Source: Streptomyces sp. Je 1-369
GTDB taxonomy: Bacteria; Actinomycetota; Actinomycetes; Streptomycetales; Streptomycetaceae
Length of the DNA: 64,000 nucleotides
NCBI RefSeq assembly: GCF_026810505.1
Contig: NZ_CP101750.1
Span: 5,017,501 to 5,081,500, forward strand
Direction: 5' to 3'
A model generated the notes under the pieces. The model was not told the DNA's origin and made no database searches. It saw only the letters and a program-made list of their open reading frames with translations. The stretch's first letter is position 1, and each line of letters starts with the position of its first letter. This document shows, one piece after another, positions 52,378 to 60,903 of the stretch. The position numbers were made by a program, and so were the translations under genes.

Positions 52378-53349
52378 ATGGACATGACCTCAGACAAGCT
52401 TTCCGAGCGCACGGGCACGGCCCAGCTCACCGCCGCCATGATGCTGTCCGGCACCCTCGGCATCTTCGTCGTCGAGTCCGGTGCGTCCGCCTTCAACGTC
52501 GTCTTCTTCCGCGTCCTGTTCGGCGCCCTCGCCCTCGGCGCGTACGCGTTCGCCCGCGGCTACTTCCGCGACCACGGCCTCACCCTCAAGAAGTTCGGAC
52601 TCGCCGCGCTCGGCGGGGTGTTCATCGTCTTCAACTGGGTGTTCCTCTTCAAGGCGTACGAGGCCAGCTCGATCTCGCTGGCCACCGTCGTCTACCACAC
52701 ACAGCCGTTCTTCCTGGTGCTGCTCAGCGCCCTCGTCCTGCGCGAGCGGCTGTCGCGCTCCCAACTGGGCTGGCTGGTCGTCGCGTTCGCGGGGCTCATC
52801 CTGGTCTCGGGGGTGCGGTTCGGGGACGCGGGCTCGCTCGCGGGCATCGGGCTCGCGCTCCTCGCCGCCGTCCTCTACGCCCTGTCCACCCTCGTCACCA
52901 AGCGCGTCACCGGCGTACGGCCGCATCTGATCGCCCTGGTCCAGGTCGTCATCGGCATCCCGCTGCTGCTGCCGTTCACCGACTTCGGCGCGATGGGCGG
53001 CACCGGCGCCGGGTGGGCCTGGCTCGCCGGGCTCGGCGTGATCCACACCGGCCTCATGTACGTCCTGATGTACGCGGCGTACGCGAAGCTGCCCACCGCC
53101 AAGATCGCCGTGCTCGCCTTCACCTACCCGGCGGTCGCGATGGTCGCCGACTGGGCGGTCTACGGCCACCACATCGGGCTCGTCCAGGCGCTCGGCGTCC
53201 CGCTCATCGTCGCCGCGAGCCTCAAGGTCACGCTGGCCCGGACGGCGAGCCCTGCTCCCGCACGAGCCGCACGGCCTGCTCGACGAACAGCCGCACCTGC
53301 GGAGCCAGACGCTTCCCCGACCGCCACGCGAGCTGCGTCCACAGTGTGA
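52378..53349 (+). CDS. EamA/DMT-superfamily transporter
   Basis: A 323-residue membrane protein with ten hydrophobic segments in two EamA repeats. SSISLATVVYHTQPFFLVLL and PTAKIAVLAFTYPAVAMVAD are the characteristic helices of each half. It probably exports a small metabolite. The last 40 residues are a low-complexity Ala/Pro/Arg/Thr tail that lies over the end of the LysR gene on the other strand. The start may be ATG 52378 or 52384; neither has a good ribosome binding site. Confidence 0.86.
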   Translation: MDMTSDKLSERTGTAQLTAAMMLSGTLGIFVVESGASAFNVVFFRVLFGALALGAYAFARGYFRDHGLTLKKFGLAALGGVFIVFNWVFLFKAYEASSISLATVVYHTQPFFLVLLSALVLRERLSRSQLGWLVVAFAGLILVSGVRFGDAGSLAGIGLALLAAVLYALSTLVTKRVTGVRPHLIALVQVVIGIPLLLPFTDFGAMGGTGAGWAWLAGLGVIHTGLMYVLMYAAYAKLPTAKIAVLAFTYPAVAMVADWAVYGHHIGLVQALGVPLIVAASLKVTLARTASPAPARAARPARRTAAPAEPDASPTATRAASTV

Positions 53350-54142
53350 AGGGCGGCTCCCACGGCAGTCGTACGAGCGTGCCCTCCGCCAGCTCCCGCG
53401 CCACGGCCACCGAGGGCAGCAGCGCGACCCCCAGACCGCCCGCCACCCCCTGCTTCGTCGCCTCGATGGTGCCGAACTCCATGAAGGGGGGTGGCGTGCC
53501 GGTGCGTTCGTGGAGCTCCGCTTCGAAGAGGTCACGGTACGGACAGCCCGGTTCGGTGCCGACGAGCTGCGCCGACGCCAGGTCGCCCGTGGTGAGGGCG
53601 GCCGCGCCGCGCCCCGCGAGCGGGTGGGCGGGCGCGCAGACCAGGACCAGCGGCTCCTCGGCGAGGACCTCGGTCTCCAGACCCTGGTGCGCGGTCTCCG
53701 GCTCCATCAGGAAGCCCACGTCGTACGTCCCCTGGCGCAGGGCCTGCCGGGTCTCGTCGCCCAGTGTGGGGCGCAGCGAGAGCCGCACCTTCGGGTAGCG
53801 GTGGTGGAAGAGTTCGAGGAGCGGCGGCAGCCGGTAGGAGGTCAGGGACTCCATGGTGCCGACCGCGATGGTGCCGGAGGGTTCCTCGGCGCCGACGACG
53901 GCGGCCCGTGCCTCGTCGGAGAGGTCGATGAGCTGCCGGGCGTAGGGCAGCAGCCGCTCGCCCGCCTCGGTGAGGCGGATGCGGCTGCCGAGCCGGTCGA
54001 AGAGCTCCGTGCCGAGTGAGGTCTCCAGAGCGCGGATCTGGCTGGTGACGCTGGACTGCGCGTACTTCAGCTCGGTGGCGGCCCGGGTGAAGCTGAGGAC
54101 GGTGGCGACCTTCTCGAAGGTCACGAGCAGCCGCAGTTCCAC
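53228..54142 (-). CDS. LysR-family transcriptional regulator
   Basis: A 304-residue regulator. The N-terminal winged helix-turn-helix includes LVTFEKVATVLSFTRAATEL, YAQSSVTSQIRALETSLGTE and RLGSRIRLTEAGERLLPYAR. The C-terminal effector domain starts GTIAVGTMESLTSYRLPPLL. It probably controls the tail-to-tail DMT transporter gene, with which it overlaps by 122 bases. The GTG start 54142 follows the PLDc_N gene by five bases, so both are co-transcribed. Confidence 0.9.
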   Translation of the reverse strand: MELRLLVTFEKVATVLSFTRAATELKYAQSSVTSQIRALETSLGTELFDRLGSRIRLTEAGERLLPYARQLIDLSDEARAAVVGAEEPSGTIAVGTMESLTSYRLPPLLELFHHRYPKVRLSLRPTLGDETRQALRQGTYDVGFLMEPETAHQGLETEVLAEEPLVLVCAPAHPLAGRGAAALTTGDLASAQLVGTEPGCPYRDLFEAELHERTGTPPPFMEFGTIEATKQGVAGGLGVALLPSVAVARELAEGTLVRLPWEPPFTLWTQLAWRSGKRLAPQVRLFVEQAVRLVREQGSPSGPA

Positions 54143-54147
54143 GGCCG

Positions 54148-54465
54148 TCAGCCCTCGTTGCCCTTGTCGCGCCGGTTCTCGTCCGGGTCCTCTTCCTTGT
54201 CCTTCAGGGACTTCAGGAACTCCGGGTTGTCGTCGGGCGCGACCCAGCGGGTCCTGCCGCCTCCGGCCGCACCGGGCGCGTGCCGCTTCTTGCCGGTGAC
54301 GAACCAGGCGATGGGGCCGAGAAGCACCTCTCCGAAGAGGAGCACGATGATGACCCACACCACCTTGGGCAGATGCCTGACCTCTTTCTCCGGAGTGTTC
54401 AGGACATCGATGAAGGCGTAGATCCACACCGCCAGGACCAGCAGGAACGGCAGATACCTGAGCAT
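54148..54465 (-). CDS. PLDc_N-domain small membrane protein
   Basis: A 105-residue protein with two membrane segments ([20 protein letters not shown] and [20 protein letters not shown]), followed by a polar tail rich in Asp/Glu/Lys. The first 60 residues match the phospholipase D nuclease N-terminal domain (PLDc_N), which here stands alone. The function is unknown. It is divergent from the UbiD-type gene, with an 89-bp gap. Confidence 0.85.
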   Translation of the reverse strand: MLRYLPFLLVLAVWIYAFIDVLNTPEKEVRHLPKVVWVIIVLLFGEVLLGPIAWFVTGKKRHAPGAAGGGRTRWVAPDDNPEFLKSLKDKEEDPDENRRDKGNEG

Positions 54466-54554
54466 GGTGGCGCGATCCCCCAAGCGGTTGCGGCGGGTGG
54501 CGTGCGTGCCCCCGGTGACGGGGCCAGGGTAACCGGTGCCGGATACTGGAACGC

Positions 54555-56015
54555 ATGGCTTACGACGATCTTCGCTCCCTGCTCCGGGCACTGGACCGCG
54601 AGGGCGATCTCAAGCGCATCAAGGCCGAGGTCGACCCGTACCTGGAGGTCGGTGAGATCACCGACCGGGTGCAGAAGGCCGGTGGCCCCGCGCTCCTCTT
54701 CGAGAACGTCAAGGGCTCCGCGATGCCCCTGGCGATGAACGTGTACGGCACGGACCGGCGCCTCCTGAAGGCGCTCGGCCTGAAGTCGTACGACGAGATC
54801 AGCGAGAAGATCGGCGGCCTGCTCAAGCCGGAGCTGCCGCACGGCTTCGTCGGGGTGCGCGAGGCGTTCGGGAAGCTCGGCGCGATGGCGCACGTACCGC
54901 CGAAGAAGGTGAAGTCCGACAGCGCGCCGGTGCAGGAGGTCGTCCTCACGGGCGACGACGTGGACCTGGAGCAGCTGCCCGCGCTCTTCACGTGGCCCGA
55001 GGACGGCGGCTCCTTCTTCAACCTGGGCCTGACCCACACCAAGGACCCCGACACCGGCGTCCGCAATCTCGGTCTGTACCGCCTGCAGCGCCACGACAAG
55101 CGCACCATCGGCATGCACTGGCAGATCCACAAGGACAGCCGCAACCACTACCAGGTGGCCGCGCGCAGGGGCGAGAAGCTGCCGGTCGCGATCGCCTTCG
55201 GCTGCCCGCCCGCGGTGACGTACGCCTCCACGGCGCCGCTGCCCGGTGACATGGACGAGTACATGCTGGCCGGGTTCATCCAGGGCAAGCGCGTCGAGAT
55301 GGTCGACTGCAAGACGGTGCCGCTCCAGGTGCCCGCGCACGCCGAGGTCGTCATCGAGGGCTGGCTGGAGCCGGGCGAGATGCTGCCGGAGGGGCCCTTC
55401 GGCGACCACACGGGCTTCTACACGCCGCAGGAACCGTTCCCCGCGCTGAAGATCGACTGCGTGACGATGCGGAAGCGTCCGCTGCTCCAGTCGATCGTGG
55501 TCGGCCGCCCGCCGACGGAGGACGGCCCGCTGGGCCGCGCCACGGAGCGCTTCTTCCTGCCGCTCCTCAAGGTGATCGTCCCGGACATCGTGGACTACCA
55601 CTTGCCGGAGTCGGGCGGCTTCCACAACTGCGCGATCGTCTCGATCGACAAGAAGTACCCGAAGCACGCGCAGAAGGTCATGCACGCGATCTGGGGCGCG
55701 CACATGATGTCCCTGACGAAGCTGATCGTCGTCGTGGACAAGGACTGTGACGTGCACGATCTGCACGAGGTGTCCTGGCGCGCGCTCGGCAACACGGACT
55801 ACGCCCGCGACCTCACCATCGTCGAGGGTCCCGTCGACCACCTCGACCACGCCTCCTACCAGCAGTTCTGGGGCGGCAAGGCGGGCATCGACGCAACGAA
55901 GAAGCTGCCCGAGGAGGGCTACGTACGGGACGGCGGCTGGCCGGAGATGGTCGAGTCCGACCCGTCCATCGCGGCGAAGGTCGACCGTCGCTGGAAGGAG
56001 TACGGACTCTCGTGA
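54555..56015 (+). CDS. UbiD-family menaquinone biosynthesis decarboxylase
   Basis: A 486-residue prenylated-FMN-dependent decarboxylase. Family features are [34 protein letters not shown] segments ([20 protein letters not shown]), [11 protein letters not shown] and [19 protein letters not shown] ([15 protein letters not shown]). In the futalosine pathway it removes the carboxyl group from the prenylated dihydroxynaphthoate. The UbiX-type gene downstream supplies its cofactor. A -10-like GATACT lies 12 bases before the ATG, so the mRNA may be nearly leaderless. It overlaps mqnP by four bases. Confidence 0.92.
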   Translation: MAYDDLRSLLRALDREGDLKRIKAEVDPYLEVGEITDRVQKAGGPALLFENVKGSAMPLAMNVYGTDRRLLKALGLKSYDEISEKIGGLLKPELPHGFVGVREAFGKLGAMAHVPPKKVKSDSAPVQEVVLTGDDVDLEQLPALFTWPEDGGSFFNLGLTHTKDPDTGVRNLGLYRLQRHDKRTIGMHWQIHKDSRNHYQVAARRGEKLPVAIAFGCPPAVTYASTAPLPGDMDEYMLAGFIQGKRVEMVDCKTVPLQVPAHAEVVIEGWLEPGEMLPEGPFGDHTGFYTPQEPFPALKIDCVTMRKRPLLQSIVVGRPPTEDGPLGRATERFFLPLLKVIVPDIVDYHLPESGGFHNCAIVSIDKKYPKHAQKVMHAIWGAHMMSLTKLIVVVDKDCDVHDLHEVSWRALGNTDYARDLTIVEGPVDHLDHASYQQFWGGKAGIDATKKLPEEGYVRDGGWPEMVESDPSIAAKVDRRWKEYGLS

Positions 56016-56914
56016 GTTCAGCATCAGCCGCGATCCCGCAGCCGGGGCGCACCAAGGCATTTCTTCGGCTCGTGATGATCGAGCACTCCGTGTTCGCGCT
56101 GCCGTTCGCGTACATCGCGGCGCTGACCGCGATGTTCCGGCTGGACGAGAACATCCACTGGGGGCGGCTGCTCCTGGTGACGGTGTGCATGGTGGGGCTG
56201 CGGACGTTCGCTATGGCGGCGAACCGGATCATCGACCGCGAGATCGACGCCCGCAATCCGCGCACCGCCCACCGCGAGCTCGTCACGGGCGCGGTGTCGG
56301 TGAAGTCGGCGTGGACGGGTGCGCTGATCGCGCTGGCCGTGTTCCTCGCGTCGGCGGCGCTGCTCAACCCGCTCTGTCTGGCGCTCGCGCCCGTCGCGGT
56401 GATCCCGATGGTCGTCTATCCGTACGGCAAGCGGTTCACGAACTTCCCGCAGGCGATCCTCGGCATCGCGCAGGCGATGGGCCCGGTCGGCGCGTGGATC
56501 GCGATCACCGGTGAGTGGTCGGGACAGGCGGTGATCCTCGGGCTCGCGGTCGGCATCTGGATCGGCGGCTTCGACCTGATCTACGCCTGTCAGGACGTGG
56601 AGACGGACCGCGAGGTCGGCGTGAAGTCGGTGCCCGCACGGTTCGGCATCCCGGCCGCCATCTGGGGTGCGCGCGCCTGTCACCTGGTGACGACGGCGCT
56701 CTTCGTCTGGTACGCGGCGTCCACCGACGCGGGCGTCTTCTTCTGGCTCGGCCTCGCGGTCGTCGCCGGAGCGTTCGTCTACGAGCACTCGATCGTGCGG
56801 CCGCACGACCTGTCCCGGCTGAACCGTGCCTTCTTCCAGGTGAACGGATTCATCGGGATCGCCCTGTTCGCGTGCGCGCTGCTGGATCTGCTCGTACGCG
56901 GCCTCACCGTCTGA
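56012..56914 (+). CDS. mqnP: UbiA-family menaquinone prenyltransferase MqnP
   Basis: A 300-residue membrane prenyltransferase with eight or nine helices. The two Asp-rich metal/diphosphate motifs are NRIIDREIDARNPRTAHREL and DLIYACQDVETDREVG. It attaches the polyprenyl chain to 1,4-dihydroxy-6-naphthoate in the futalosine route. The GTG start overlaps the UbiD-type stop codon. The UbiX-type gene follows after 25 bases. Confidence 0.92.
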   Translation: MSSASAAIPQPGRTKAFLRLVMIEHSVFALPFAYIAALTAMFRLDENIHWGRLLLVTVCMVGLRTFAMAANRIIDREIDARNPRTAHRELVTGAVSVKSAWTGALIALAVFLASAALLNPLCLALAPVAVIPMVVYPYGKRFTNFPQAILGIAQAMGPVGAWIAITGEWSGQAVILGLAVGIWIGGFDLIYACQDVETDREVGVKSVPARFGIPAAIWGARACHLVTTALFVWYAASTDAGVFFWLGLAVVAGAFVYEHSIVRPHDLSRLNRAFFQVNGFIGIALFACALLDLLVRGLTV

Positions 56915-56939
56915 TGAGCCCGGCGATAGGCTTCATAGC

Positions 56940-57614
56940 GTGAACGCAGGAGATACACAGCGTAGGCCTTGGATCGTGGGGGTGTCGGGTGCCTCGGGCA
57001 CGCCGTACGCCGCCGCTGTGCTGCGTGCGCTGCTCGCGGCGGGGGAGAGCGTGGACCTCGTCGTGTCCCGGGCGTCACGGCTGACGCTGCTCGACGAGAC
57101 GGGGATCGCCTTCCGGGACGCGCACTGGCGCGACGATCTGCGGCAGTGGCTGGGGCGCGGTGCGGACGGCAAGCCGGGGGTGTTCGACCCGGACGTGTCC
57201 GACGTGCGGTACTGGTCGGCCGGTGACCTGGCGGCGGGGCCGTCCTCGGGGTCGTACGCGACGAAGGGGATGCTGATCGTCCCGGCGTCCACGGCGTGCG
57301 TGGCCGGGGTGGCGCTGGGTCTGTCGAAGGACCTGTTGCAGCGGTCGGCGAGCGTGACGCTGAAGGAAGGCCGACGGCTCGTGGTCTGCGTACGCGAGAC
57401 GCCGTTGAACGGACAGACGCTGAAGCACTTGGTGGGCCTGGACGAGGCGGGCGCGATCGTGCTGCCCGCCTCTCCGGCGTTCTACGCGGGGGCGACGCAC
57501 ATCCAGGATCTGGTGGACTTCGTCGCCGGGCGGGTGCTGGACGCGGCACGGGTGCCGCACAGCCTGTACCGCCGGTGGGAGGGAGAGCTGGGCTCCGGCT
57601 CCCAGGGGGGTTAG
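56940..57614 (+). CDS. UbiX-family flavin prenyltransferase
   Basis: A 224-residue enzyme that attaches a dimethylallyl group to FMN, producing the cofactor of UbiD. The start is WIVGVSGASGTPYAAAVLRA. TKGMLIVPASTACVAGVALG and RRLVVCVRETPLNGQTLKHL are conserved. ILPASPAFY-like (VLPASPAFYAG) and FVAGRVLDAARVPH complete the family pattern. It has an insertion around residues 75-95. Its stop codon overlaps the end of the convergent 41-codon gene. Confidence 0.93.
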   Translation: MNAGDTQRRPWIVGVSGASGTPYAAAVLRALLAAGESVDLVVSRASRLTLLDETGIAFRDAHWRDDLRQWLGRGADGKPGVFDPDVSDVRYWSAGDLAAGPSSGSYATKGMLIVPASTACVAGVALGLSKDLLQRSASVTLKEGRRLVVCVRETPLNGQTLKHLVGLDEAGAIVLPASPAFYAGATHIQDLVDFVAGRVLDAARVPHSLYRRWEGELGSGSQGG

Positions 57615-57736
57615 CGCTTCTTGGCGGCGCGCTTCGTGCGGCGGGCCTCGGGCGCGGCGGTCTTGTGGGCACGCGAGCGGTTGGCCAGGTCCTGGAGCTC
57701 GCGCATGCGGGCGTAGGCCATCTCGATCGAGTACAC
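57611..57736 (-). CDS. 41-residue basic protein, uncharacterised
   Basis: A short frame starting with GTG and AGGAG ten bases upstream. It reads VYSIEMAYARMRELQDLANR and ends in a Lys/Arg/Ala-rich tail RRTKRAAKKR. The first half could form one amphipathic helix, and the tail could bind nucleic acid. The good ribosome binding site and divergence from the lrp-like gene support it as a real gene. The family is not identified. Confidence 0.6.
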   Translation of the reverse strand: MYSIEMAYARMRELQDLANRSRAHKTAAPEARRTKRAAKKR

Positions 57737-57791
57737 GGGTGACTCACTCCTGAAGGATCGTCGTTGATCGGCTGAGATTGAGAAAGATTCG

Positions 57792-57807
57792 CAGGGTCTA
57801 GACCCTG
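57792..57807. promoter_or_regulatory. 16-bp perfect palindrome CAGGGTCTAGACCCTG
   Basis: It lies midway between the divergent 41-codon gene (start 57736) and the Lrp-family gene (start 57852), flanked by AT-rich stretches (GATTGAGAAAGATTC, TTAGATTCTACA). It is a likely operator, perhaps autoregulatory for the Lrp-type protein. Confidence 0.6.
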
Positions 57808-57851
57808 TTACGCCTTAGATTCTACACATAGACTCGCGGTATCGCTGAATA

Positions 57852-58325
57852 ATGAAAGGCATCGCACCTATGGACGCCGTGGACAGGCAGCTCATCCAGG
57901 CTTTGCGGGAGAACGGACGGGCGTCGTACGCCGAACTCGGCCGGCTCGTCGGCCTCTCCGGGCCCAGCGTCACGGACCGGATCAACCGCCTGGAGGCGGC
58001 CGGTGTCATCACGGGTTACCGCGCGACCGTCGACTCCGCCTCGCTCGGTCTCGGTGTCATCGCCCTCATCGGCATCTCGCTCTCCGACGCCGCCGACCAC
58101 GAGGACGTGGCGCGGCGCCTGAAGGACCTGCACGAGATCGAGGACTGCTGGTTCATCGCGGGCGACGACTCGTACATGCTCAAGGTCAGGGCCAGCGACG
58201 TGGACGGCCTGGAGAAGACGATCCGCAGGCTCAGCGGCACGCGGGGCGTCTCCCGCACCCGGACGACCATCGTGCTCTCCACCAAGTGGGAGAACCGGGT
58301 CGGAGAGCTGCCCGAAGAGGAGTGA
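57852..58325 (+). CDS. Lrp/AsnC-family transcriptional regulator
   Basis: A 157-residue regulator. The helix-turn-helix is LDRQLIQALR-like at 8-30, followed by GRASYAELGRLVGLSGPSVT and DRINRLEAAGVITGYRA. A C-terminal RAM/AsnC effector domain follows (LGVIALIGISLSDAADHEDV, DCWFIAGDDSYMLKVRASDV, RTTIVLSTKWENR). Such proteins sense amino acids. It lies 63 bases upstream of mqnE on the same strand. ATG 57852 and ATG 57870 are both possible starts. Confidence 0.93.
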   Translation: MKGIAPMDAVDRQLIQALRENGRASYAELGRLVGLSGPSVTDRINRLEAAGVITGYRATVDSASLGLGVIALIGISLSDAADHEDVARRLKDLHEIEDCWFIAGDDSYMLKVRASDVDGLEKTIRRLSGTRGVSRTRTTIVLSTKWENRVGELPEEE

Positions 58326-58388
58326 GCCCCGGGGCGTACCGTTGGCGTGAGTTGGTGGCAGGTCGTAGGGAGAGGTAAGGGCGAGGGC

Positions 58389-59552
58389 ATGGACGCAGGT
58401 CTCAAGCGGGATCTTGAGCAGAAGGTCCGGGACGGGGAGCGGCTGTCCCGCGAGGACGGCATCGCGCTCTACGAGTCGGACGACCTGGCCTGGCTCGGCG
58501 GGCTCGCCCACGAGGTGCGCACCCGCAAGAACGGCGACGTCGTGCACTTCAACGTCAACCGTCACCTCAACATGACGAACGTGTGCACCGCGTCCTGCGC
58601 GTACTGCTCGTTCCAGCGCAAGCCGGGCGAGAAGGACGCGTACACGATGCGCATCGAGGAGGCCGTCCGTCTCGCCAAGGCGATGGAGGGCGAGAACCTC
58701 ACCGAGCTGCACATCGTCAACGGCCTGCACCCGAACCTGCCGTGGCGCTACTACCCGCGGTCGCTGAGCGAGCTGAAGAAGGCCCTCCCGAACGTCTCCC
58801 TGAAGGCCTTCACCGCCACCGAGATCCACCACTTCGAGACGATCTCGGGGATGCCCGCCTCCGAGATCCTCGACGAGCTGATCGAGGCGGGCCTGGAGTC
58901 GCTGACCGGCGGCGGCGCGGAGATCTTCGACTGGGAGGTCCGGCAGCACATCGTCGACCACCGCACCCACTGGGAGGACTGGTCGCGCATCCACCGCCTC
59001 GCGCACGAGAAGGGTCTCAAGACCCCGAGCACGATGCTGTACGGCCACATCGAGGAGCGGCGCCACCGCGTCGACCACGTCCTGCGCCTGCGTGAGCTCC
59101 AGGACGAGACCGGCGGCTTCCAGGTCTTCATCCCGCTGCGGTACCAGCACGACTTCGTCGACATGCGGGACGGCAAGGTCAGGAACCGCCTCCAGGCGCG
59201 GACGACCATGGCGTCGGGCGCGGAGGCGTTGAAGACCTTCGCGGTGTCGCGTCTGCTGTTCGACAACGTTCCGCACGTCAAGGTCTTCTGGGTCATGCAC
59301 GGCCTGCAGACGACGCAGCTCGCGCTGCAGCACGGCGCGGACGACATGGACGGCTCCGTCGTCGAGTACAAGATCACGCACGACGCGGACAACTTCGGCA
59401 CGCCGAACAAGCTGACCCGCGAGGACCTCCTCGACCTGATCCGCGAAGCGGGCTTCCGCCCGGTCGAGCGGAACACGCGGTACGAGGCGATCCGGGAGTA
59501 CGAGGGTCCCGACCCGCTGCTCCGGGAGACGCCGCAGGCCATGCGGGTCTGA
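58389..59552 (+). CDS. mqnE: aminofutalosine synthase MqnE (radical SAM)
   Basis: A 387-residue radical SAM enzyme that joins 3-enolpyruvyl-benzoate with SAM-derived adenosyl to make aminofutalosine, early in the alternative menaquinone route. The cluster motif is NVCTASCAYCSF, with Cys66, Cys70 and Cys73. ELHIVNGLHPNLPWRYY and TGGGAEIFDW-like (LTGGGAEIFDWEVRQHI) are typical of the MqnE/MqnC group. ATG 58389 follows GAGGTAAGGGCGAGGG; an in-frame GTG lies at 58347. Confidence 0.95.
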   Translation: MDAGLKRDLEQKVRDGERLSREDGIALYESDDLAWLGGLAHEVRTRKNGDVVHFNVNRHLNMTNVCTASCAYCSFQRKPGEKDAYTMRIEEAVRLAKAMEGENLTELHIVNGLHPNLPWRYYPRSLSELKKALPNVSLKAFTATEIHHFETISGMPASEILDELIEAGLESLTGGGAEIFDWEVRQHIVDHRTHWEDWSRIHRLAHEKGLKTPSTMLYGHIEERRHRVDHVLRLRELQDETGGFQVFIPLRYQHDFVDMRDGKVRNRLQARTTMASGAEALKTFAVSRLLFDNVPHVKVFWVMHGLQTTQLALQHGADDMDGSVVEYKITHDADNFGTPNKLTREDLLDLIREAGFRPVERNTRYEAIREYEGPDPLLRETPQAMRV

Positions 59553-59587
59553 GGGGCGGAGGGTTCAGAGGTCGGAGGGTTCTGTCC

Positions 59588-60112
59588 ATGTCGCTCACTT
59601 TCCGGCTGGATCCGCCGGTCGACCCCGCGCTGCGCGACGGCGTCCTGGCCCTGTGGGCCGACGTCACCAACGCCGGCGGGGCCGTCGGCTTCGTGCCGCC
59701 CACGACGCCCGAGGAGATACGGCCCGAGTTCGTCCGGCACCTCGCCGCGATGGCCGAGGGCCGCACACGGCTCCTCGTGGGGTACGACGAGGAGGGCGCC
59801 GTCGCCGCGACCGCGTTCCTCACCCACAACACGCACCGCCTCATGCGGCACTGGATATGGCTCTACACGGTCATGGTCCACCCCCGGCACCAGGGCAAGG
59901 GGTACGGCCGCGACCTGATGGCCGCCGTCGAGGACGCGGCCCGCACGCTGGAGGGCACGGACGCGATCCGGCTCACCTGTCGCGGCGGAACGGGCCTCGA
60001 GCACTTCTATGCGTCCTGCGGCTACAAGGAGGTCGGGCGGGTGCCCGGCGCCATACGCGTCGCGCCGGGCGACGACCGCGACGACATCATGCTTCTGCGG
60101 CAGCTTCGGTAG
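59588..60112 (+). CDS. GNAT-family N-acetyltransferase
   Basis: A 174-residue acetyltransferase. The acetyl-CoA loop is VHPRHQGKGYGRDLM (Q/RxxGxG/A) in the middle, and YASCGYKEVGRVPGAI is the conserved end. The substrate cannot be inferred. The gene follows mqnE by 35 bases and may be read with it. A hairpin follows directly after its stop codon. Confidence 0.9.
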   Translation: MSLTFRLDPPVDPALRDGVLALWADVTNAGGAVGFVPPTTPEEIRPEFVRHLAAMAEGRTRLLVGYDEEGAVAATAFLTHNTHRLMRHWIWLYTVMVHPRHQGKGYGRDLMAAVEDAARTLEGTDAIRLTCRGGTGLEHFYASCGYKEVGRVPGAIRVAPGDDRDDIMLLRQLR

Positions 60113-60116
60113 GGCC

Positions 60117-60142
60117 GGGCGGGCCCGGGTTTTGGCCCGCCC
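60117..60142 (+). terminator. hairpin after the GNAT gene
   Basis: A perfect 9-bp stem (GGGCGGGCC, loop CGGGTTTT, GGCCCGCCC) starts four bases after the stop codon. It has no T run but suits a GC-rich host. Confidence 0.75.
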
Positions 60143-60228
60143 CCCCTTGTCGGGGGCTGAGTTCTCCGTGCTTCACTGGAGAGGCTCGTCCTACTCGGGC
60201 CCATTTCGGAACGGAAGAGTGGATTGAC

Positions 60229-60528
60229 ATGCTCCGCTACACGCTGATGCGCCTCGGGATCTTCGTGGGTTGCTTCTTGGTCGTCTGGGGCCTCGTCTAC
60301 TCCGAGATCCTGCCGCGCGGCCTCGGTGAGTCGAACCTGCTCTGGGTGCTGCTGCTCGCGCTGGTCATCTCCGCGCCGATCAGCTTCGTGGTCCTCCGCA
60401 AGGAGCGGGACCGCGCCTCGGAGACCGTCGTGGCGCGCGTGGACCGCGCCAAGGCGAACCTGGAGGCCAACCGCACGCAGGAGGACGAGGCGGACGACGT
60501 GGCGCGCGCGCAGGCGCAGAGTTCGTAA
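60229..60528 (+). CDS. DUF4229 small membrane protein
   Basis: A 99-residue protein with two membrane segments (RLGIFVGCFLVVWGLVYSEI and LLWVLLLALVISAPISFVVL), then a charged helix with RKERDRASETVVARVDRAK and an acidic end. This is the DUF4229 pattern of actinobacteria. The function is unknown. The ribosome binding site is weak. Confidence 0.85.
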   Translation: MLRYTLMRLGIFVGCFLVVWGLVYSEILPRGLGESNLLWVLLLALVISAPISFVVLRKERDRASETVVARVDRAKANLEANRTQEDEADDVARAQAQSS

Positions 60529-60566
60529 GCTGCGGCGTTCGTAAGCTTCGTCACACACTTTCGGGG

Positions 60567-60601
60567 ACCCCGGTTCCGGAGCATCGCTCCGGGGCCGGGG
60601 T
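60567..60601 (+). terminator. hairpin after the DUF4229 gene
   Basis: ACCCCGG (60567-60573) pairs with CCGGGGT, and the inner CCGGAGC/GCTCCGG arms extend the stem with an ATC loop. It separates the DUF4229 gene from the leader-peptide region. Confidence 0.8.
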
Positions 60602-60669
60602 TCCGTGCGTTGCAGGGAGCCGACCGCACCCCGTCCGCGTCCCGTCGCACCCCTTACCTCAAACAAGAC

Positions 60670-60686
60670 CTTTGATGTTCTCAAAG
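60670..60686. promoter_or_regulatory. inverted repeat CTTTGA-TGTTC-TCAAAG upstream of the leader peptide
   Basis: A perfect 6+6 dyad lies 23 bases before the leader ATG. A TTGATG (60672-60677) and TGTTAA (60693-60698) with a short spacer could be the promoter. The dyad would overlap its -35 region and may be an operator. Confidence 0.45.
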
Positions 60687-60708
60687 CACGAGTGTTAACG
60701 TGTTCGAC

Positions 60709-60810
60709 ATGAAGACAGCAGCAGCGCACCGCAACGCCATGAGCGTCCCGCTCGTGGCGCGCCTGCATGTCGACCTCTGCCGCTGCATGTCCGCGGCCTG
60801 TCACATCTGA
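60709..60810 (+). CDS. Cys-containing leader peptide before the DAACS transporter
   Basis: A 33-codon frame; an internal ATG at 60739 would give 23 codons. The C-terminal half reads VARLHVDLCRCMSAACHI and has three Cys codons (60778-60786 and 60799-60801) shortly before the stop. The RLHVDLCR-type ending resembles short peptides annotated as putative leader peptides in Streptomyces, and Cys-rich leaders upstream of sulfur genes are known in actinobacteria. The stop codon is 93 bases before the transporter start. It would couple translation through Cys codons to expression of the transporter. Confidence 0.7.
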   Translation: MKTAAAHRNAMSVPLVARLHVDLCRCMSAACHI

Positions 60811-60825
60811 AAGTGACCCCGCAGC

Positions 60826-60858
60826 AGCGGCACTCGCTGACCCTTCGCGGTCGCCGCT
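60826..60858 (+). promoter_or_regulatory. candidate attenuator hairpin after the leader peptide
   Basis: AGCGGC (60826-60831) pairs with GCCGCT (60853-60858), and inside it GACC (60839-60842) pairs with GGTC (60849-60852). A competing small hairpin AGCG-GCACT-CGCT (60826-60838) uses the same 5' arm. No T run follows, so translation control or Rho is as possible as intrinsic termination. Confidence 0.4.
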
Positions 60859-60903
60859 CCCGTACGTCCCCCTCCCCCTGACTTTCCTCACCGGAGTGTG
60901 TCC

